Assembly: GCA_049680185.1 (NCBI GenBank)
Contig: JBAUHI010000027.1
Coordinates: 62,001-126,000, forward strand
Reading direction: 5' to 3'
Source of the DNA: CAMLHU01 sp049680185
Lineage (GTDB): Bacteria > Gemmatimonadota > Gemmatimonadetes > Gemmatimonadales > GWC2-71-9
DNA: 64,000 nt
The position numbers and the translations under genes were made by a program. The notes below the pieces were generated by a model, which had not been told where the DNA came from, did not search any database, and saw only the letters and a program-made list of their open reading frames with translations. Position 1 is the first letter of the stretch, and each line of letters opens with the position of its first letter. Of the stretch, positions 24,747 through 33,748 are shown in pieces.

Positions 24747-26758
24747 TGCTCCCTCTGCTCCAGGTCGCCGCGGTACCGACCGGCGGCGCCGCCCTGCACT
24801 GGGCGCCCTACGTCATCCTGCTGCCGTTGCTGGGGTTCCTGGCGAACGGTGCGCTGGCGCTGTGGGCGCCCAGGGCCAAGCGCGCCGTGTCGATCATCGG
24901 CCCCGGAGTGCTGATCGCGTCCTTTGCCGTGGCGGTCGCCATCGTCAAGGCCGTGCACGATACCGGGCTCATCGTTCCGCAGATCACGACGCTGTGGAAT
25001 TGGATGCCGGTCGGCACCCTGCAGGTGACGTTCTCGACCCAGGTGGACCAGCTCTCGTCGGTCATGCTGTTGGTGGTCACCGGCGTCGGAAGCTTGATCC
25101 ACATCTACAGCATCGGGTACATGCGGTCAGATGATGGGTACGCCCGCTTCTTTGCGTACTTGAACCTGTTCGTCGCGGTCATGCTGGTACTGGTGCTGGG
25201 GGCCAGCATGCCGGTCATGTTCATCGGGTGGGAAGGGGTCGGCCTCTGCTCCTACCTGCTGATCGGTTTCTGGTTCACGGACAAGGCCAATGCCGACGCC
25301 GGGAAGAAGGCGTTCCTCGTCAACCGCATCGGTGACGTCGGATTCCTGTTGGCGATGTTCATCACGTGGCACGCACTGGGGACACTCGACTTCGGGCAGA
25401 TCTCGGCACTCGCGCCGAGCCGGTTCTCGATGAACGGGGCGGTGGTCACCGCCATCACGCTCTTCCTGATCCTTGGCTGCGTCGGCAAGTCGGCCCAGAT
25501 CCCGCTCTACACCTGGCTCCCGGACGCGATGGCCGGCCCGACGCCGGTGTCCGCCCTGATCCATGCCGCCACGATGGTCACCGCCGGCGTCTACCTGGTG
25601 GCCCGCACCAACGCGCTCTTTGCCCTGGCACCGTTCTCGAGCACGGTGCTCGCGGGCATCGGTGCCGTGACGGCGCTCTTCGCCGCGACCATCGGCCTCC
25701 GACAGTACGACATCAAGAAGGTGCTGGCCTATTCGACCGTATCGCAGCTGGGCTACATGTTCCTGGCCGTTGGGACCGGTGCCTATGTGGCCGGCATCTT
25801 CCACCTGGCGACCCACGCGTTCTTCAAGGCCCTCCTCTTCCTCGGCGCCGGCAGCGTGATTCACGCGATGCACCACGCCTATCACACCACCCATAACCAC
25901 GCCGACGCGCAGGACATGCGGAACATGGGCGGACTTGCCGCCAAGATGCCGTGGACCGCGGCGTTGATGGGGATCGCCACGCTGGCCATTTCCGGGGTGC
26001 CCCCCTTCGCGGGGTTCTTCTCCAAGGACGAGATCCTTGCCGCGGCATTCGCGCGTGGGGCGGAAGAGCCGGCGTTCTATGTCTTCTGGGCGTTCGGGAT
26101 CCTCGCGGCGCTCTGCACGGCGGTGTACATGGCCCGCCTGATGGCGATGACGTTCTTCGGGGAGAACCGGACCGGCACGCAGGAGCGCGAGCACCTGCAC
26201 GAGGCTCCGTGGACGATGACCGGTCCGTTGCTGGTGCTGGGAGTGCTGAGCGTCATCGGCGGGGCGCTCAACCTGCCGGCGCTCTTTGGCGGCCACCTCG
26301 GGCTGGCCCACTGGCTGGCACCGGTGGTAGCGCCCGGCGCGCAGTATCGCGGCGTCGAGGAGCTGCACGGATCCGTGGAATACATGTTGCTCTCCGTGGC
26401 GGTCGCGGTGGCCGTCATCGGGCTGTTCCTCGGCTGGCGGATGGTCAAGGCCACCGAGATCGTGTCCCCCGAGTTGGCACCGCCGGAGCGGGGCATCGCG
26501 TCGCTCCTTTACCACAAGTACTATGTCGATGAGATCTACGACGCGCTGGTGGTCGCCCCGCTGGTGTGGTTCTCCGAGCGGATCCTCTGGAAGGACATCG
26601 ACCAGGGCCTGATCGACGGCGCCGCTGTCAACGGCTCATGGAAGCTCGCGCGGGCGTTCGGGTGGCTGGGCAGCCAGCTGCAGACGGGCCAGGTCGGTGT
26701 CTACCTCGTGCTGTTCCTCGCCGGGGTCCTGTATCTCCTCCACACCGTGGTCCGGTAA
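24746..26758 (+). CDS. nuoL: NADH-quinone oxidoreductase subunit L
   Basis: The distal antiporter-like proton-pumping subunit, 670 residues with about 16 helices including the long lateral helix at the C-terminus. Recognisable segments are 'FIGWEGVGLCSYLLIGFW' with the key Glu, 'GKSAQIPLYTWLPDAMAGPT' with the conserved Lys/His region, and 'HAATMVTAGVYLVAR'. 'HAFFKALLFLGAGSVIHAMH' carries the central-axis Lys and His. The start ATG overlaps the nuoK stop, and a longer frame upstream only crosses nuoJ/nuoK. Confidence 0.96.
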   Translation: MLPLLQVAAVPTGGAALHWAPYVILLPLLGFLANGALALWAPRAKRAVSIIGPGVLIASFAVAVAIVKAVHDTGLIVPQITTLWNWMPVGTLQVTFSTQVDQLSSVMLLVVTGVGSLIHIYSIGYMRSDDGYARFFAYLNLFVAVMLVLVLGASMPVMFIGWEGVGLCSYLLIGFWFTDKANADAGKKAFLVNRIGDVGFLLAMFITWHALGTLDFGQISALAPSRFSMNGAVVTAITLFLILGCVGKSAQIPLYTWLPDAMAGPTPVSALIHAATMVTAGVYLVARTNALFALAPFSSTVLAGIGAVTALFAATIGLRQYDIKKVLAYSTVSQLGYMFLAVGTGAYVAGIFHLATHAFFKALLFLGAGSVIHAMHHAYHTTHNHADAQDMRNMGGLAAKMPWTAALMGIATLAISGVPPFAGFFSKDEILAAAFARGAEEPAFYVFWAFGILAALCTAVYMARLMAMTFFGENRTGTQEREHLHEAPWTMTGPLLVLGVLSVIGGALNLPALFGGHLGLAHWLAPVVAPGAQYRGVEELHGSVEYMLLSVAVAVAVIGLFLGWRMVKATEIVSPELAPPERGIASLLYHKYYVDEIYDALVVAPLVWFSERILWKDIDQGLIDGAAVNGSWKLARAFGWLGSQLQTGQVGVYLVLFLAGVLYLLHTVVR

Positions 26759-26764
26759 AGGCCC

Positions 26765-28345
26765 ATGACCGAATTCCTCGCCGTCATCGGCTACGGCCAG
26801 TGGATCCTCCACGCGCTGATCCTGCTGCCTCTCGTGGCGGTGGTGCCCATCCTGCTGGTGCCGCCCGCGCGGGCCCGGCAGGTGGCATTCTGGTTCTCGT
26901 TGGTGGAGTTCGTGCTCTCGCTCGGGCTCTGGTGGGCCTTCGACCCGCACGCCGGCGGGATGCAATTCGCATCAGTGACGACCTGGATCCCGCGGTACGG
27001 GATCGCCTATCGGGTGGGCATCGACGGCCTCTCGCTCGTCCTGGTCCTGCTCACGACCGGGCTGCTGCCGCTCTGCGTCCTCTCGAGCTGGCACTACATC
27101 GCGCAGCGGCAGCGCGGCTACTACGCGTTCCTGATGACGCTCCTCACCGGGATGCTCGGCGTCTTCATCAGCCTCGACCTGTTCGTGTTCTATGTCTTCT
27201 GGGAACTGATGTTGCTGCCGATGTATTTCCTGATCGGCATCTGGGGCGGGCAGAACCGGCTCTACGCCACGCTCAAGTTCTTCGTGTACACGTTCATCGG
27301 CTCGCTCCTGATGCTCGTGGCCATCCTGGTGATGGTGGTCCACACCAGCAACGTGACGGGCCTGATCACGTTCTCCTATGATGACCTGCTGGCCAACGTC
27401 GCCACGCTCGGTGCCGTCAAGCCGTGGCTCTTCGGCGCCTTTGCCCTCGCGTTCGCCATCAAGGTCCCGGTCTTCCCGTTCCACACCTGGCTGCCCGACG
27501 CCCACGTCGAAGCGCCCACCGCCGGCAGCGTGCTTCTGGCGGCCGTGCTCCTCAAGATGGGGACCTACGGCTTCCTGCGGTTCGCCATCCCATTCTTTCC
27601 GGATGTGGCGTTGTCCCCCGCGGTCACTGCGGTGGTCCTCCCGCTGGCCGTGGTCGGCATCATCTACGGCGCCCTGGTGGCGATGGTCCAGCCCGATTTC
27701 AAGAAACTGGTCGCGTACTCGTCGGTGAGCCACCTCGGCTTCGTCATGCTGGGCATCTGGGCCTGCACCCTGCAGAGCGTGCAGGGCGCGGTCATCGTCA
27801 TGTTGAGTCACGGTCTCTCGACCGGTGCGCTCTTCTTCATCATCGGGATGCTCTACGAGCGCCGGCACACCCGCCTCATCGGGGCGTTCGGCGGGCTGGC
27901 CCGGGTCATGCCGGTCTTTGCGGCCCTCTTCACTGTCGTCGCCTTCGCCTCGATCGGGTTGCCGGGCACCAGCGGGTTCATCGGCGAGTTCCTGGTCCTG
28001 CTGGGGAGCTTCGGCCGCTACCCGGTCGCGTCCTCCATCGCCGTCACGGTGGTCATCTTCGCCGCTGGATACCTCCTGTGGGCGCTGCAGCGGATCATCT
28101 ATGAAAAGCTCGACAAGCCCGAGAACGAGAAACTGAAGGACCTGTCCTTCCGGGAGTTCATGGTGCTGGCACCGCTCGTCGCGGGGATCCTGTGGATCGG
28201 TCTCTACCCCGCGCCGATCTTGCGGCGCGTGGAGCCTGCCGCCCGGCGCTATCTCGAGCTGGCGGCACCGGCCGCAACCCGGGCGCCCGTGTACGTCGTA
28301 CCCGCCGCGCCGACCACCGCGACCCCGCCGACCGGGACGAGGTAG
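26765..28345 (+). CDS. nuoM: NADH-quinone oxidoreductase subunit M
   Basis: The middle antiporter-like proton pump of complex I, 526 residues with about 14 helices. Signature segments are 'FVFYVFWELMLLPMYFLIG' with the conserved Glu, 'FAIKVPVFPFHTWLPDAHVE' with the pump Lys, 'SVLLAAVLLKMGTYGFLR' and 'ASIGLPGTSGFIGEF'. The C-terminus has an Ala/Pro/Thr-rich tail of about 30 residues. It starts six bases after nuoL. Confidence 0.96.
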   Translation: MTEFLAVIGYGQWILHALILLPLVAVVPILLVPPARARQVAFWFSLVEFVLSLGLWWAFDPHAGGMQFASVTTWIPRYGIAYRVGIDGLSLVLVLLTTGLLPLCVLSSWHYIAQRQRGYYAFLMTLLTGMLGVFISLDLFVFYVFWELMLLPMYFLIGIWGGQNRLYATLKFFVYTFIGSLLMLVAILVMVVHTSNVTGLITFSYDDLLANVATLGAVKPWLFGAFALAFAIKVPVFPFHTWLPDAHVEAPTAGSVLLAAVLLKMGTYGFLRFAIPFFPDVALSPAVTAVVLPLAVVGIIYGALVAMVQPDFKKLVAYSSVSHLGFVMLGIWACTLQSVQGAVIVMLSHGLSTGALFFIIGMLYERRHTRLIGAFGGLARVMPVFAALFTVVAFASIGLPGTSGFIGEFLVLLGSFGRYPVASSIAVTVVIFAAGYLLWALQRIIYEKLDKPENEKLKDLSFREFMVLAPLVAGILWIGLYPAPILRRVEPAARRYLELAAPAATRAPVYVVPAAPTTATPPTGTR

Positions 28346-28349
28346 CGAC

Positions 28350-29852
28350 ATGCAGATCGACCTTAGCACTCCCGTCGGCATCGCGGTGGCGCTCCTGCCC
28401 GAGCTCCTGCTGAGCGGCTGGGCGGTCCTGCTGGTGCTCCTGGTCGGGTTCCGGCACCGCACGCCCGGGGATGCCCGTCTGGCCGGATGGGTCGCGCTCC
28501 CCGGGCTCATCCTCGCGGCGGTGGCCTTCGGGTGGCTCGGCCGGACGGGCGTGCAGAGCGACGGACCGTCGCTGATGGTGGCGCTCGATACCTTCCGATG
28601 GGTGTCGGGGTTCCTGATCCTCGCCTGCGCTGCCGCCACCGTGCTTCTGTCGATCCCGTACCTGGAGCGGGAAGGGATCGCCGCACCCGAGTTCTATCCC
28701 CTCATTCTGCTCGCCACGGTCGGGATGCTCGTGATGGTCGCCGCCGCCGACCTGATCGTGTTCTTCCTCGGCCTCGAGACGATGTCGGTCGCGGTGTATG
28801 TCCTGGCCGGCTATGACCGCCGCAGTGCGTTCTCCGCGGAGGCGGCGCTCAAGTACTTCCTGATCGGCGCGTTCGCGTCGGGCTTCCTGCTGTATGGCAT
28901 CGCCCTGACGTATGGCGCCACCGGCACCACCAATCTGAGCTTCATCGGTGCCCAGTTGGGGAGCGCCCGATTCACGGTCATGGCGGGGATCGGATTGGCG
29001 CTCCTTCTCGTGGGCTTCGCCTTCAAGATCGCCGCGTTCCCGTTCCATATGTGGGCACCGGACGTCTATGATGGTGCTCCGACCACGGTGACCACATTCA
29101 TGGCCACCGCGGTCAAGGCCGCCGCGTTCATCGCGTTGGTGCGGGTGCTGGTCGAGGCGTTCCCGTCCGCCGGCGATGTCTGGCAGCCGGCCATCGCCGC
29201 GCTCGCCGTCGCGACGATGATCTTCGGCAACCTGGTGGCGCTGGTCCAGCGCTCGATCAAGCGGATGCTCGCCTACAGTGCCGTCGCTCACGCAGGCTAC
29301 ATCCTGGTCGCGGTGCACGCCCAGACCGGGGCCGGACCAGGCGCGGTGTGGCTGTACCTCGCGGCGTACTCCGTCACGACCATCGCGAGCTTCGGATTCT
29401 TGGCCGTCCTCGGACGGGGCGGAGAACGCGATGTCACCCTGGATCGGATCGCCGGCCTCGCCTCCGAGCGCCCCGGCGTGGCGTTCGGCTTCGCCATCTC
29501 GATGTTGTCGCTCCTCGGCATCCCGGGCACCTTCGGCTTCATCGGCAAGTGGAGCATCCTGCTGACGTCAGTGGGCGAGCACAGCACCGTCTTGCCGGTG
29601 GTGCTGGTGCTCACCAGCGTGGTGTCCGCGGGCTACTACCTGCCGGTCGTCATGGCCATGTACATGAAGCCCGCCCCCCGCCCAGGCGCGTATGCCGAGG
29701 TACGCTCGGGGTGGCTGATGGGCGGGGTCCTGGCGCTCAGTGTGGCCCTGATCATCGGTCTCGGTCTGTTCCCGGCGGGGGTCTTGCGCGCCACCGAGGA
29801 CGCTGCGGCATCGTTGCCCGCGGTGGCGGCGCAATCGAGCGCACGCCCCTGA
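28350..29852 (+). CDS. nuoN: NADH-quinone oxidoreductase subunit N
   Basis: The third antiporter-like subunit, 500 residues with about 14 helices. Key segments are 'FFLGLETMSVAVYVLAGYDR' with the membrane Glu, 'KYFLIGAFASGFLLYGIALT', 'GFAFKIAAFPFHMWAPDVYD' with the pump Lys, and 'SLLGIPGTFGFIGKW'. It closes the nuo cluster; 79 bases separate it from the phosphohexomutase gene. Confidence 0.96.
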   Translation: MQIDLSTPVGIAVALLPELLLSGWAVLLVLLVGFRHRTPGDARLAGWVALPGLILAAVAFGWLGRTGVQSDGPSLMVALDTFRWVSGFLILACAAATVLLSIPYLEREGIAAPEFYPLILLATVGMLVMVAAADLIVFFLGLETMSVAVYVLAGYDRRSAFSAEAALKYFLIGAFASGFLLYGIALTYGATGTTNLSFIGAQLGSARFTVMAGIGLALLLVGFAFKIAAFPFHMWAPDVYDGAPTTVTTFMATAVKAAAFIALVRVLVEAFPSAGDVWQPAIAALAVATMIFGNLVALVQRSIKRMLAYSAVAHAGYILVAVHAQTGAGPGAVWLYLAAYSVTTIASFGFLAVLGRGGERDVTLDRIAGLASERPGVAFGFAISMLSLLGIPGTFGFIGKWSILLTSVGEHSTVLPVVLVLTSVVSAGYYLPVVMAMYMKPAPRPGAYAEVRSGWLMGGVLALSVALIIGLGLFPAGVLRATEDAAASLPAVAAQSSARP

Positions 29853-29931
29853 CAGCGGGCGACACCGCCCGGGACGGTGCCGGGAGATCATCCACCGGCT
29901 CTCCGCCGGGTCTCCTGGGGAGCCCATCTCG

Positions 29932-31302
29932 ATGAAGGTCCCCAAGTCGGTCTTCCGCGAGTACGATGTGCGCGGCATCGTCGAGCGAGAGCTCACCCCG
30001 GCCTTTGCGGAGGCGCTGGGGCGCGCGTTCGGCTCCCTCGTTGCGACCATGATCGGACGCGCACCGGTCATCGCGGTCGGCCGCGACAACCGCCCATCGG
30101 GCAGCGCCCTCGCCGCGGCCGCACGGCGCGGCATCGTCGCGTCCGGCGGGACCGCGATCGACATCGGCATGGTCCCCACACCCGCGCTGTACTTTGCCGT
30201 CGGCGCCCTCGACGCCGACGCGGGTCTACAGGTCACCGGGTCCCACAATCCCCCCGAATTCAACGGCTTCAAGATGGTCGCCGCTGGCGAAGCGATCCAC
30301 GGTGAGCGCATCCTCGAGCTGTGGGAGATGATCGAGCTCGAAGCGTGGCGCACGGGGCGGGGCAGCGAACGGAACGACGGATCGATCCTCGCCCGATACC
30401 GCGAGGCGATCATCGCCCGCCACCATCTGTCGCGGCCGGTCGATGTGGTGGTCGACTGCGGCAACGGGGTCGGCAGCCTCGTCGCGGTCAGCACCCTCGA
30501 GGCGCTCGGCTGCGAGGTGGTGCCGCTCTTCTGCGACTCGGACGGGACCTTTCCCAACCATCACCCGGATCCCACGGTACCGGAGAACCTTCGCGACCTC
30601 CAGGCCGCGGTGCGGCGGACCGGCGCGGAGCTCGGCATCGCCTTCGACGGTGATGCCGACCGGATCGGCGCCGTCGACGAGGAGGGGCGCGTGCTCTTCG
30701 GCGACCAACTCCTGATCATCTTCGGGCGGGATGCGGTGCGGCGTTTCGGCCCCGGTGTGCCCGTCATCTTTGACGTCAAGTGTTCCGACCTCCTGCCCCG
30801 GGCGCTGGCCGAGGCGGGCGCCCGCCCGGAGATGTGGAAGACCGGCCATTCGCTCATCAAGGAACGGATGCGGGAGCTCGCGGCCCCGCTCGCCGGCGAG
30901 ATGAGCGGCCACATGTTCTTCGGGGGCGACTGGTTCGGGTTCGATGACGCGCTCTTCGCCGCAGCGCGACTCCTGGAGGTCGTCGCCGCGGGGCCGCGCG
31001 GCCTTGCCCGACTCCTGGCCGACCTGCCGGTGACCCACACCACGCCGGAGATCCGCGTGGACTGCGCCGACGATCGGAAGTTCGACGTCGTCGCGCGGGC
31101 GGCACGGCATTTTGCGGCGCGCTACCCGGTCAACACCATCGACGGCGTCCGCATGACGTTTCCCCACGGCTGGGGCCTCGTGCGCGCATCCAACACCCAG
31201 CCGATCCTCGTGCTCCGTTTCGAGGCCGCCGATCCCGCGGCGCTCCAGGCGTATCGTGCAGAGGTGCTGGAGTGGCTCGCGGGGGAGGGTGTGCACGCCT
31301 GA
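29932..31302 (+). CDS. phosphomannomutase/phosphoglucomutase
   Basis: An alpha-D-phosphohexomutase that moves phosphate between C1 and C6 of mannose or glucose, supplying sugar nucleotides for surface polysaccharide or LPS. The 456-residue length and four-domain order match the AlgC/ManB group. The phosphoserine is Ser104 in 'QVTGSHNPPEFNGFKM'. The metal-binding loop is 'IAFDGDADRIGAVDEEG' (about residues 237-253), and the sugar-binding loop 'GEMSGHMFFGG' near 322-332 with Glu-Met-Ser-Gly-His favours dual mannose/glucose use. The phosphate-contact region near the C-terminus is 'VRASNTQPILVLRFEA'. It overlaps the next gene by a few bases if that gene starts at 31289. Confidence 0.92.
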   Translation: MKVPKSVFREYDVRGIVERELTPAFAEALGRAFGSLVATMIGRAPVIAVGRDNRPSGSALAAAARRGIVASGGTAIDIGMVPTPALYFAVGALDADAGLQVTGSHNPPEFNGFKMVAAGEAIHGERILELWEMIELEAWRTGRGSERNDGSILARYREAIIARHHLSRPVDVVVDCGNGVGSLVAVSTLEALGCEVVPLFCDSDGTFPNHHPDPTVPENLRDLQAAVRRTGAELGIAFDGDADRIGAVDEEGRVLFGDQLLIIFGRDAVRRFGPGVPVIFDVKCSDLLPRALAEAGARPEMWKTGHSLIKERMRELAAPLAGEMSGHMFFGGDWFGFDDALFAAARLLEVVAAGPRGLARLLADLPVTHTTPEIRVDCADDRKFDVVARAARHFAARYPVNTIDGVRMTFPHGWGLVRASNTQPILVLRFEAADPAALQAYRAEVLEWLAGEGVHA

Positions 31303-33700
31303 GCTGACCGAGTCCCGGCTGCGGCGGTGGGGAGCGGCGGCGCTCCTGGCCGCTGGCGCACTGATCGCCGGCCGTTGGGTCACGGTCCTCATCGCCACCC
31401 GCTGGTGGTCGCTGGCCGTGGCGCCGGCCAGCCAGCCATTCGTCACGCACTGGATCGTCGTCCGCGGACTGGTGGAGGCACTTGGTCTGGTGGTCGGCGC
31501 CGGCTGGTTCGCGGGCAACTTCCTCGTGGTGGCCCGCGCGATCGGATCGGTCGAGCTCCCGCGGCGGATCGGAGACCTCGACATTCGCGAAGCGGTGCCG
31601 CCCGCCGCGGTGTTCGGGCTGGCCACCATTGGCGGTGCGGTCCTTGGGCTCCTGGCCGGAAGCGGTGCAGGGCGGCAGACCGGCGCCATCCTGCTCGCGT
31701 GGCACGGCTTGCACTGGGGCCTGGCCGATCCAGTGCTGGGGCATGACGCCTCGGTCTATGTGGCACAACTCCCACTCTGGATCGCCGCCCTGCATTTCGT
31801 CTCGGTCCTCATCGCCGGCGCCGCGATCGCGGTCGCCATCGCCTACGCCGCGCTCGGTGCCCTCAAGGTGGGCCGGGCCGGGATCGCCATCACCGACGAT
31901 GCGCGCACCCATCTCGGCCTCCTGCTCGGAGGTCTGGTCGCCACGTTCGCGGTCGGGACACTGCTCCTGCCGGTCCGCGCCCTGGCGCGTCTGGCCGGAG
32001 GTCCGGCGCTTCCGTCGTGGCTGCTGATCGCGTCATCCGGCATGATGGCGGTGGCGGCGGCCGCCGGCGCCGTCCTCGTTGGTGCATGGGCCCTCCGCGG
32101 CCGCTCGACGCATCTCGTTGCTGGCGTGATCACGACGGCGCTGGTCGCGGGCGCGCGCGTGACCGTGCCCGACGTGGGCGGTACACCGGTCTCGGCAGCC
32201 GATGTTCGGTCGTTCACGCTCGCCGGGTGGGGATTGGCCGGAATCGACGACCGCCCGGCCCGGTCCAGCATCGGCAGTATGAGTGCCCCGGCCGGAACGG
32301 GGCTGTGGACCGCCAGCGTGCTCCTCGCCGTGGCGACCTCGAACGACCGCGTGGTAGCGGCCTCACGCTCCAACGTGCTGGTGCGGGGGCGATGGCGCCG
32401 CTCCTGGTCGGTCGTGCGGGCCTCGGGTGATTCGACCCTCCTGTCGGTCATCGCGGACGATCAGGCGAACGGCGCCGGTGGGCCACTCTCGTTCCGACCG
32501 GCGGACCCCCTCGCCTATCCGGGGACCGTCCCCTACGCATCGCTCCCGCCCGGGAGTGTATGGCCGGGCGCACCGGATCGTGCGCTCGGCACGGTCGGGG
32601 TCACGGTGGGCGGGGCCGCACGGCGGCTGGTCCTGGCGTGGGCCGCGCAGGCGGGGGCACTGTTGGCCTCGACGGTCGCGGATTCGACCCGACTCGGCTG
32701 GTATCTGGATCCGACCGCGCGGTTGGCCCAGCTGTTCCCGCCGGCGCGGTGGTCGGAGCCGGAGATCGTGTTGGATGATGGGCGGGTGACTTGGGTGGTC
32801 GTCGGGTCATTGCCCTACGCTGCGTTCCCGCTCGCTCCTCGCGCAGAAGTGCTCGCCACCGAGGCTGGCGGCGCCGACCCCGGTGTCATCGGGGTCATCG
32901 ACGCCGGCTCCGGGTCAGTTCGGATCTTCCTGCTGCCGGGCGCCGGCCCGGTGGCGCTGGCATGGCGCGACATCACCGGCGGTCTGATCGAGCCGGCCGA
33001 TTCGATCCCGTCGGCTGTCGCGGCGGGGCTGACGTACCCGATCGAGTGGCTGGCGCTTCAGGCCAAGATCCTCAGCGAGGGATCATTCGGACTTCCGCCC
33101 GTCGGCGCAGACAGCGGTGACCTGACACGACCGGTCCCGACGTGGGATTCAACGCTCGCGGCCCACCAGGTCGCGTTCGTCGATCCGACACCGCCCGGAC
33201 GGGTCGTGGCGCTCCTGTCCGGTGAGGTGCGAGATCGACGCCTCTCGGTCCGACTGCTTCGGATCCCCGGCGCGGCGTCGCTGCCGGGGCCACGTCGACT
33301 GACGCGCAGCTGGACCCAGTTCGCGTCGTATGGCCAGATGGCCGACTCGATCACCGCCGCCGGCGATCGGGTCGTTGCCGGGCCGGTCACCTACGAGTGG
33401 CGCAACGGAAGACTCGAGGCGTCCCAACTCACGTACCGGGCCGCACGACCGACGTCGCCGGCGGTCCTCTGGGCCAGCGTTGCGGTCGATCGGCGCCTCG
33501 GTGCCGGAAGTGACATCGCCTCTGCCTGGGCGAATCTGCAGGGACGGAGTCCGCCAGTCGCCCAAGGACGCCAGACGTCGGACCGGTTGGCGCAGGCCAG
33601 GCTCTGGGTCGAGCGGGCCGATTCCGCCTTGCACCGCGGAGACCTGACCGCGTTCGGGCGCGCATTCGCCGCCCTGAAAGAACTGGTCGAAGCACCCTAA
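31289..33700 (+). CDS. divergent UPF0182-like integral membrane protein
   Basis: An approximately 803-residue protein with about seven N-terminal membrane helices (roughly residues 10-290) and a large C-terminal soluble part. I place it near UPF0182 by pattern. The segment 'LADPVLGHDASVYVAQLPLW' mirrors the family's 'DP-x-F-G-x-D-x-S-F-Y-V-F-x-LPF' motif. 'DDARTHLGLLLGGL' follows at the expected point, and 'EIVLDDGRVTWVVVGSLPYA' resembles the family's 'VVVDGRLVWIVDAYT' segment. Family function is unknown. The match is weak: several consensus aromatics are replaced, and the central soluble domain is shortened. The start is uncertain: GTG 31289 follows a GGGGGAGG stretch with no spacing, and GTG 31256 is also possible. 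It is coupled to the phosphohexomutase gene. Confidence 0.65.
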   Translation: MCTPELTESRLRRWGAAALLAAGALIAGRWVTVLIATRWWSLAVAPASQPFVTHWIVVRGLVEALGLVVGAGWFAGNFLVVARAIGSVELPRRIGDLDIREAVPPAAVFGLATIGGAVLGLLAGSGAGRQTGAILLAWHGLHWGLADPVLGHDASVYVAQLPLWIAALHFVSVLIAGAAIAVAIAYAALGALKVGRAGIAITDDARTHLGLLLGGLVATFAVGTLLLPVRALARLAGGPALPSWLLIASSGMMAVAAAAGAVLVGAWALRGRSTHLVAGVITTALVAGARVTVPDVGGTPVSAADVRSFTLAGWGLAGIDDRPARSSIGSMSAPAGTGLWTASVLLAVATSNDRVVAASRSNVLVRGRWRRSWSVVRASGDSTLLSVIADDQANGAGGPLSFRPADPLAYPGTVPYASLPPGSVWPGAPDRALGTVGVTVGGAARRLVLAWAAQAGALLASTVADSTRLGWYLDPTARLAQLFPPARWSEPEIVLDDGRVTWVVVGSLPYAAFPLAPRAEVLATEAGGADPGVIGVIDAGSGSVRIFLLPGAGPVALAWRDITGGLIEPADSIPSAVAAGLTYPIEWLALQAKILSEGSFGLPPVGADSGDLTRPVPTWDSTLAAHQVAFVDPTPPGRVVALLSGEVRDRRLSVRLLRIPGAASLPGPRRLTRSWTQFASYGQMADSITAAGDRVVAGPVTYEWRNGRLEASQLTYRAARPTSPAVLWASVAVDRRLGAGSDIASAWANLQGRSPPVAQGRQTSDRLAQARLWVERADSALHRGDLTAFGRAFAALKELVEAP

Positions 33701-33709
33701 GTCGTGCGC

Positions 33710-33738
33710 TTGTAAATCGTTAGCCAAGGCGCTAGTTT
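33710..33738 (+). promoter_or_regulatory. sigma70-like promoter of arcC
   Basis: TTGTAA (33710-33715) and TAGTTT (33733-33738) are separated by 17 bases in the 48-base spacer before arcC. The ATG is at 33749, so a start site 7 bases after the -10 leaves a leader of only about 4 bases. Confidence 0.5.
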
Positions 33739-33748
33739 CGGCGTCCAG

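Noticed and set aside
26972..28639. Open frame of 555 codons on the minus strand across nuoM
   Set aside because: It is antisense to an unmistakable complex I subunit with shadow-type composition.
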